Source: an uncultured Oscillibacter sp.
GTDB taxonomy: Bacteria > Bacillota > Clostridia > Oscillospirales > Oscillospiraceae
Direction: 5' to 3'
DNA length: 10,743 nucleotides
Assembly (NCBI GenBank): GCA_948435975.1
Contig: CAOJHG010000032.1
Location: 1-10,743, forward strand
In this document: piece by piece, positions 6,496 to 10,743 of the stretch
Layout of the letters: each line of letters starts with the position of its first letter
Numbering within the stretch: the first letter of the stretch is position 1
Position numbers and translations under genes: made by a program
The notes under the pieces: generated by a model
Database searches by the model: none
Told to the model about the DNA's origin: nothing
What the model saw: the letters and a program-made list of their open reading frames with translations, nothing else

Positions 6496-7368
6496 TTATT
6501 CCCGGAAGTGCTCATGATTGCTGATGTGGTCCTGGCAGAAGCAATGGTAGCCAGCACAACGGGAACAGTACCGGAATTCCAGGTTCGGGCTGTCCGCGTC
6601 GGTCCTTCCGCAGATGCAGCACTTGTGGCGGTAGCCCCGTTCCGCCTCCTTCTTTCTCTGCTGGCGAACGGCGGCCTTGAACTGGATCGTTTGGCGGGAG
6701 TTCCGGTGCCTGGCCAGACTGCGGTTCCGGTCCAGGGCCTCTGTGATCTCATACCAGAAGTAAACCAGGAAATTCAGCAGCGCCGCCACTGGTAAAAGCG
6801 CCGCCTGGAAATTTCCCCGCAGCAGGGCGCTCACCACATCCACGGCAAACAGCGCCACATCCGCCAGCGCCAGCCACTTCGCCTTCACCGGGATAATGTA
6901 CAGCAGCAGCAGTTGGGCGTCCGGGTACAGAGCCGCAAAGGCCAGGAACATGCTCATACCCACATAGTACGTCCCCATCACGCCGCTGTAGCCAAACGCA
7001 TAATGGCTGATGACCGCCGTCAGCATCGTCAGGACCACGCCGGAGAGATAGTACAGGTTAAATTTAGGCGTCCCCCACTCCCGCTCCAGCATAGAGCCAA
7101 TAAAGTACATGAAGTAAAGGGAGAGGATCAGCCGGAAGGGGTCCGTGGAATCCGGCACGAAGATGAACGTCACCAGCCGCCAGAGCTGCATGTTGTGGAT
7201 GATATGTCCCCAGTCGAAGCTCAGATACACGATGGCGGCATAATTGGTCATGCGCAGCAGAAAGAATACGCTCACGTTTCCGATGATGATGTAACGCATA
7301 AGGTTGGGAATGCCGAAGCGGGGATGGGTCAGCGCAAACCGGTCTACCGCATTGCTCAGCTTTTTCAA
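6496..7368 (-). CDS. Rhomboid-fold membrane protein lacking catalytic serine, with C-terminal zinc ribbon
   Basis: 290 residues with about six hydrophobic segments between residues 24 and 208, then a basic linker (211-247) and a Cys-rich tail. Rhomboid-fold signs: the QLWRLVTFIFVP loop (61-72), with the W-R pair of the L1 loop, EREWGTPKFNLYYLSG (95-110), and LAFAALYPDAQ followed by YIIPVKAKWLA, which resembles the helix 4-5 region of rhomboid proteases. Aligned by eye, the GxSG serine site falls on GTYY (132-135), so Ser is replaced by Tyr, and the helix-6 His is not seen (ALLNFLVYF). It is probably a non-proteolytic pseudo-rhomboid. The tail has CCICGR, YCSRC and YHCFCQDHISNH (C250-H285), a likely zinc-binding module on the cytoplasmic side. 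The start is TTG 7366-7368 with GGAGGG (7375-7380) six bases upstream; the ATG at 7410 overlaps the -10 box and cannot be used. Function unknown; it stands alone between two promoters and terminators. Confidence 0.75.
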   Translation of the reverse strand: MKKLSNAVDRFALTHPRFGIPNLMRYIIIGNVSVFFLLRMTNYAAIVYLSFDWGHIIHNMQLWRLVTFIFVPDSTDPFRLILSLYFMYFIGSMLEREWGTPKFNLYYLSGVVLTMLTAVISHYAFGYSGVMGTYYVGMSMFLAFAALYPDAQLLLLYIIPVKAKWLALADVALFAVDVVSALLRGNFQAALLPVAALLNFLVYFWYEITEALDRNRSLARHRNSRQTIQFKAAVRQQRKKEAERGYRHKCCICGRTDADSPNLEFRYCSRCAGYHCFCQDHISNHEHFRE

Positions 7369-7408
7369 AGGAATCCCTCCAGAACTAGAAAATGAAAGTC
7401 TAAGGAGC

Positions 7409-7437
7409 ATTATACCCTGCCCCAGCAGAAAAGTCAC
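7409..7437 (-). promoter_or_regulatory. Sigma-A promoter of the rhomboid-like gene
   Basis: On the minus strand GTGACT (7432-7437), 17 bases, then a perfect TATAAT (7409-7414). Transcription would start near 7402, giving a leader of about 34 bases before the TTG start codon. This promoter decides the gene start. Confidence 0.65.
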
Positions 7438-7507
7438 CTAATATTTTGTAAATTAAGAGCATCTTGGCAAATATCCTTCTCCCAGACCGCAAATTTTCCT
7501 CCGGGCC

Positions 7508-7535
7508 TTGACAAATGGGAAAGACCTGCTATTAT
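7508..7535 (+). promoter_or_regulatory. Sigma-A promoter of the riboswitch-metK unit
   Basis: A perfect -35 TTGACA (7508-7513), a 16-base spacer and -10 TATTAT (7530-7535). Transcription would start near 7542, some 40 bases before the riboswitch aptamer. It is divergent from the rhomboid-like gene promoter. Confidence 0.65.
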
Positions 7536-7580
7536 ATAAGTTACAGGCGGAGCGCTTTCTGCCTGGAAAAGTTCATATCC

Positions 7581-7670
7581 TTATCAAGAGTGGCGGAGGG
7601 AACGGCCCAATGAAGCCACGGCAACCTGTATAATCAAGGTGCCAAATCCGGCGGAAACCGACAGATGAGG
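7581..7670 (+). ncRNA. SAM-I (S-box) riboswitch aptamer
   Basis: The segment carries the S-box core in order: CTTATCAAGAG (7581-7591), GGCGGAGGGAACGGCCC (7593-7609), ATGAAGCC, GGCAACC (7621-7627), AAGGTGCCAAATCC (7637-7650) and the closing AGATGAG (7664-7670). The P1 helix is CTTATC (7581-7586) with GATGAG (7665-7670). This family binds S-adenosylmethionine and normally switches transcription off when SAM is plentiful. It sits directly ahead of metK, whose product makes SAM, so it closes a feedback loop. Confidence 0.95.
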
Positions 7671-7726
7671 AACGCGCCCCCCTTTTTCTGCACGTTTCGC
7701 TGTCGAGACGTGTATTTTTTCGTCTC
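7660..7726 (+). terminator. SAM-I expression platform: terminator and competing antiterminator
   Basis: The terminator stem CACGTTTC (7691-7698) / GAGACGTG (7705-7712, one wobble), loop GCTGTC, is followed by TATTTTTT (7713-7720). The antiterminator pairs CGACAG (7660-7665) with CTGTCG (7700-7705) and GGAACG (7670-7675) with CGTTTC (7693-7698, one wobble). It uses bases from both the P1 3' strand and the terminator 5' arm, so SAM binding (P1 formed) should release the terminator and stop transcription. A further hairpin GAGACG (7705-7710) / CGTCTC (7721-7726) could form over the T-run when the terminator is open. Confidence 0.85.
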
Positions 7727-7825
7727 AAACTGGACATGCGAGCCGGAAAATCACCCTGACGCCAGGGTTATAAAAGGCGAAACCTCCCGCCGCACAACAG
7801 GCGGAAGACTGAAAGGAGCACCGCT
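7727..7825 (+). promoter_or_regulatory. metK leader downstream of the terminator, with two small hairpins
   Basis: A perfect 6-bp hairpin ACCCTG (7753-7758) / CAGGGT (7763-7768) and a 5-bp hairpin CCGCC (7787-7791) / GGCGG (7800-7804) lie before the ribosome binding site AAAGGAG (7812-7818). The site is 7 bases ahead of ATG 7826 and is left free by both hairpins. No gene is present here. Confidence 0.4.
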
Positions 7826-9013
<1,188 letters not shown>

Positions 9014-9018
9014 GCGGC

Positions 9019-9053
9019 AAAAACGCGGCGCTCATCTCCGGCGTCGCGTTTTT
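9019..9053. terminator. Bidirectional terminator between metK and the small minus-strand gene
   Basis: AAAAACGCG (9019-9027) pairs with CGCGTTTTT (9045-9053), continuing inward through a G-T wobble and CGC (9029-9031) / GCG (9041-9043). Loop 9032-9040. T-runs lie on the 3' side on both strands, so it serves metK and the convergent small gene. Confidence 0.85.
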
Positions 9054-9094
9054 CTTTCGGCGGCTGTCTTTTCCTGGAGGACGCGAACAGGGCT

Positions 9095-9247
9095 TCAGCA
9101 GGTTTGGGAAAGGAATTCCTCCTCCGCCGCCTGCTGGCCCTGTTGTAAAAGCAGCTTTGCAATCTCCGCATCTCCCCGCTCCAGTGCCTCCAGCGCGTTT
9201 GTTACCGCGTTGAACAGCGTCAGGTAGTAATTGGGAAGCTCTTTCAT
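9095..9247 (-). CDS. Small protein of unknown function (50 residues)
   Basis: A short, largely helical, acidic protein beginning MKELPNYYLTLFNAVTNALE and ending EEEFLSQTC. It has no signal peptide or membrane helix; the regular spacing of Leu/Ala/Ile (ALEALERGDAEIAKLLLQQG) suggests one amphipathic helix that may pair with itself or a partner. The start is taken at 9247 because GAGGTG (9254-9259) lies six bases upstream; a longer frame starting at 9277 lacks a ribosome site. A -10-like TACAAT (9266-9271, minus strand) precedes it but no good -35 is seen. I do not recognise a family. It is divergent from the ribbon-helix-helix gene, so both may share control. The ribosome site and shared terminator make it likely real. 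Confidence 0.6.
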   Translation of the reverse strand: MKELPNYYLTLFNAVTNALEALERGDAEIAKLLLQQGQQAAEEEFLSQTC

Positions 9248-9259
9248 TTTTATCACCTC

Positions 9260-9368
9260 TACCTCATTGTAACACATTAGTTAAGCAAATGCTAGGCTTA
9301 TATCTGCCAAAATACGTAATATAATTTGTATAACATTTGAGATACAGTTGTATTGCGGGGTGTGTGCC
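9260..9368. promoter_or_regulatory. Divergent AT-rich control region with possible operator repeats
   Basis: Between the 50-residue gene and the ribbon-helix-helix gene. Plus strand: TATAAT at 9320-9325 without a good -35. Minus strand: TACAAT at 9266-9271. Repeated elements: TTGTAT at 9326-9331 and again at 9348-9353 (22 bases, two helical turns, apart), an inverted TGTAT (9327-9331) / ATACA (9342-9346), and the palindrome TACGTA (9313-9318). Such spaced short repeats suit a ribbon-helix-helix repressor acting on its own promoter; this is inference. Confidence 0.35.
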
Positions 9369-9569
9369 ATGGCATTCAAAATACCTAATATTCCTCCCAC
9401 TACCAACAAGGGCATCCGGTTTCCTAATGACCTGATTGAGCAGGTAGAAGAGGCAATTCGCGGGCGTGACTGCACATTCTCCGCCTTTGTGATTGCCGCC
9501 GTCCGCGCCGCTCTGGAAAGCCTGGAGGAAGAAAAAGCCGCGGAGGAAACTCACGCAAAGCCGGAATAA
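9369..9569 (+). CDS. Ribbon-helix-helix (CopG/Arc-like) DNA-binding protein
   Basis: 66 residues. KGIRFPNDLIEQVEEAI (14-30) gives a beta strand followed by helix A, and TFSAFVIAAVRAALESLEEE (36-55) gives helix B, the ribbon-helix-helix fold of small dimeric repressors such as Arc, CopG and antitoxins. A disordered proline-rich N terminus (MAFKIPNIPPTTN) and a charged tail flank it. The start is ATG 9369, with a weak GGGGTG site about six bases upstream; the frame also reads back to TTG 9348 but that would overlap the putative operator. A terminator follows directly, so it is a single-gene unit. There is no toxin partner downstream on the same transcript, so an orphan regulator is more likely than a toxin-antitoxin antitoxin. 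Confidence 0.7.
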   Translation: MAFKIPNIPPTTNKGIRFPNDLIEQVEEAIRGRDCTFSAFVIAAVRAALESLEEEKAAEETHAKPE

Positions 9570-9578
9570 GCACAAATC

Positions 9579-9613
9579 AGCGGAGGTCATGTCAGTCATG
9601 GCTTCCGCTTTTT
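9579..9613 (+). terminator. Intrinsic terminator of the ribbon-helix-helix gene
   Basis: A 13-bp stem AGCGGAGGTCATG (9579-9591) / CATGGCTTCCGCT (9597-9609) with two G-T wobbles, loop TCAGT, followed by a T-run to 9613. It lies ten bases after the stop codon. Confidence 0.85.
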
Positions 9614-9680
9614 CTGTTCACACAAATTTCACAACTCCATTTGCTTGTTATTGTAAAATATCCCCACACGGAGGTGTGCT

Positions 9681-9839
9681 ATGAAAAAAGACCGTCTCTT
9701 CAAAATCCTTAAAGTACTGCTGAAATGCTCGGCGTTGGCGCTGGTGATGGCGGCGGCTGCCTTTGTCGTGATACCGGCGGCGCTGTTTTTTGGAGCAGGG
9801 CTTTTACTGTATCCGCTGATACAGCAGATGCCAAGGTGA
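9681..9839 (+). CDS. Small membrane protein (52 residues), unknown function
   Basis: Starts at ATG 9681 with GGAGG (9670-9674) six bases upstream and ends at TGA 9837-9839. The N terminus MKKDRLFKILKVLLKCSA is basic, followed by one long hydrophobic stretch (residues 18-47, LALVMAAAAFVVIPAALFFG and onward) that can form one long or two tight membrane helices, and a short tail QQMPR. No lipobox or cleavage site is clear. The next gene starts 16 bases later with a strong ribosome site, so the two are almost surely co-transcribed and may act together. The family is not recognised. Confidence 0.65.
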   Translation: MKKDRLFKILKVLLKCSALALVMAAAAFVVIPAALFFGAGLLLYPLIQQMPR

Positions 9840-9855
9840 GAGAAGGAGGAAAGGG

Positions 9856-10743
9856 ATGTCGCCCGAAATGCGAGGAAGATTTCTCAGGACACTTCGGAAT
9901 GTTCTGGTGATAGCGTTTGCGATTTTGATGCCCGGAGCGGCGTTGATGGCAGTGGTGGTTTGGCTCATTTATAAGGGCATTCGGAAGCTGCTGGAGAAGG
10001 ACCGCCCAAAGGACGGCGCTCCCGGCAGCTCTGGCCGCGTCTCCTGGGACCCGGATATCACAGGCGGCGGCTATCGGGCGGACCGGACTTCCTGGGACCC
10101 GGAGGAACAAGAGAACCGGAAAAAGAGCGGCGGGATTCTGGAAGGGATTTTCGTCATTGTTGGCACAGCGGCAGGGCTGGTGGTCATCAAGCTGGCGATT
10201 CTGGGGCTGATGGTGATTGTGATTTTTTTCGGCCTGTTCACCGCCTGCGCGGACCACCCGTTTCACCATAGCAGGCGGGAGGTCGTGAATTATCTCAAGG
10301 AGGAGTATCCGGGGGAGAAGATCGCCATTGCCCGGAAGTCGTATATGGAAACGGACGAGGACGGCGGGGAAACGGATACGGCGCTTTGGGACTGCTGGTT
10401 TGAGGACCTGCCGGACGCCGTTTTTCACGCCATCAGCTACCCCCATAACGGCGGGCCTATTCCAGTTTGGGGCTACGGTCTGACGGATGACGCGCCGAAG
10501 CAGGTGCGGAATTATTACATAGAGGAATATCTTGACGGCGGGGGAACGCTGGACCGCTGGACTTGGGAATACGGCTTCCGGACGGAGTTTTCGTCGATGG
10601 AGGACATGACGGAGGCAGTGCGGGAGCTGGAAGCGTTTTTTGGGTGGTATCAACCTCAGCCCCACGCGGAGGAGACGTCTATACAGTGTGTGATGAATGG
10701 GACGGCGTATCCGACGAATGTTTTACGGGACCGGATGGGGTTT
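9856..10743 (+). CDS. Membrane protein of unknown function, runs off the right edge (partial)
   Basis: At least 296 residues, open to the end of the window. Start ATG 9856 with AAGGAGG (9843-9849) six bases upstream. Layout: basic N terminus, membrane segment 1 (about 15-39), a polar linker (41-92) that contains SWDP twice (63-66 and 79-82), membrane segment 2 (about 94-130) ending in LFTAC, then a soluble domain from about 132 onward rich in Trp, Tyr and acidic residues (for example VVNYLKEEYPGEKIAIARKS and YYIEEYLDGGGTLDRW). LFTAC resembles a lipobox but is internal. With two membrane segments, both ends of the protein should face the same side. I do not recognise the family; it resembles uncharacterised membrane-anchored proteins of Clostridia only in general style. 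It pairs with the 52-residue membrane protein just upstream. Confidence 0.75.
   Translation, partial: MSPEMRGRFLRTLRNVLVIAFAILMPGAALMAVVVWLIYKGIRKLLEKDRPKDGAPGSSGRVSWDPDITGGGYRADRTSWDPEEQENRKKSGGILEGIFVIVGTAAGLVVIKLAILGLMVIVIFFGLFTACADHPFHHSRREVVNYLKEEYPGEKIAIARKSYMETDEDGGETDTALWDCWFEDLPDAVFHAISYPHNGGPIPVWGYGLTDDAPKQVRNYYIEEYLDGGGTLDRWTWEYGFRTEFSSMEDMTEAVRELEAFFGWYQPQPHAEETSIQCVMNGTAYPTNVLRDRMGF

Noticed and set aside
6496..7437. Longer start (7437 or ATG 7410) for the rhomboid-like gene
   Set aside because: The TATAAT at 7409-7414 overlaps the ATG, so the transcript starts after it; TTG 7368 has a well-placed GGAGGG.
9709..10665. 318-codon minus-strand reading frame at the right edge
   Set aside because: The plus-strand pair has strong ribosome sites, membrane helices and tight spacing; the minus frame has a proline/arginine-rich composition typical of a shadow.

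Overview
The window looks like a chromosomal stretch of a fairly GC-rich, low-oxygen gut Firmicute. Clostridia of the Oscillospiraceae/Ruminococcaceae type (Flavonifractor, Lawsonibacter, Oscillibacter relatives) are the best guess. The reasons are strong GGAGG-type ribosome binding sites, TTGACA/TATAAT promoters, a SAM-I (S-box) riboswitch ahead of metK, intrinsic terminators after nearly every unit, and peptidase and rhomboid-like families typical of that group. The placement is inference; no marker gene for taxonomy is present.

Layout. (1) Positions 1 to about 1260 form an AT-richer accessory islet. It holds the tail of an unrecognised protein running in from the left edge and, convergent to it, a SUKH/SMI1-KNR4-like candidate immunity protein on the minus strand with its own promoter and terminator. 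A 15-16 base repeat lies on both sides of that gene. (2) Positions 1245-6417 hold a four-gene plus-strand unit: a sodium:solute symporter, an M29 aminopeptidase, peptidase T (M20B) and an M24 Xaa-Pro-type peptidase. It starts at a near-perfect promoter and passes an attenuator-like leader hairpin. The order suggests uptake of peptides or amino acids coupled to stepwise cytosolic peptide breakdown by three unrelated metallopeptidase families. (3) A perfect 12-bp-stem terminator is shared with the convergent minus-strand gene for a rhomboid-fold membrane protein that seems to lack the catalytic serine and carries a C-terminal zinc ribbon. (4) Divergent from it, a promoter and a complete SAM-I riboswitch with a terminator/antiterminator pair control metK (S-adenosylmethionine synthetase). 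(5) From about 9014 to the right edge lie small genes: a 50-residue minus-strand protein, a divergent ribbon-helix-helix DNA-binding protein, then a pair (52-residue membrane protein plus a long two-segment membrane protein) that runs off the window.

The metK switch and the peptidase genes are confident. The least understood parts are the inactive-looking rhomboid/zinc-ribbon protein, the right-edge membrane pair, the symporter leader hairpin, and the small islet around the SUKH-like gene. No tRNA, rRNA, CRISPR array, insertion sequence or phage gene was seen.
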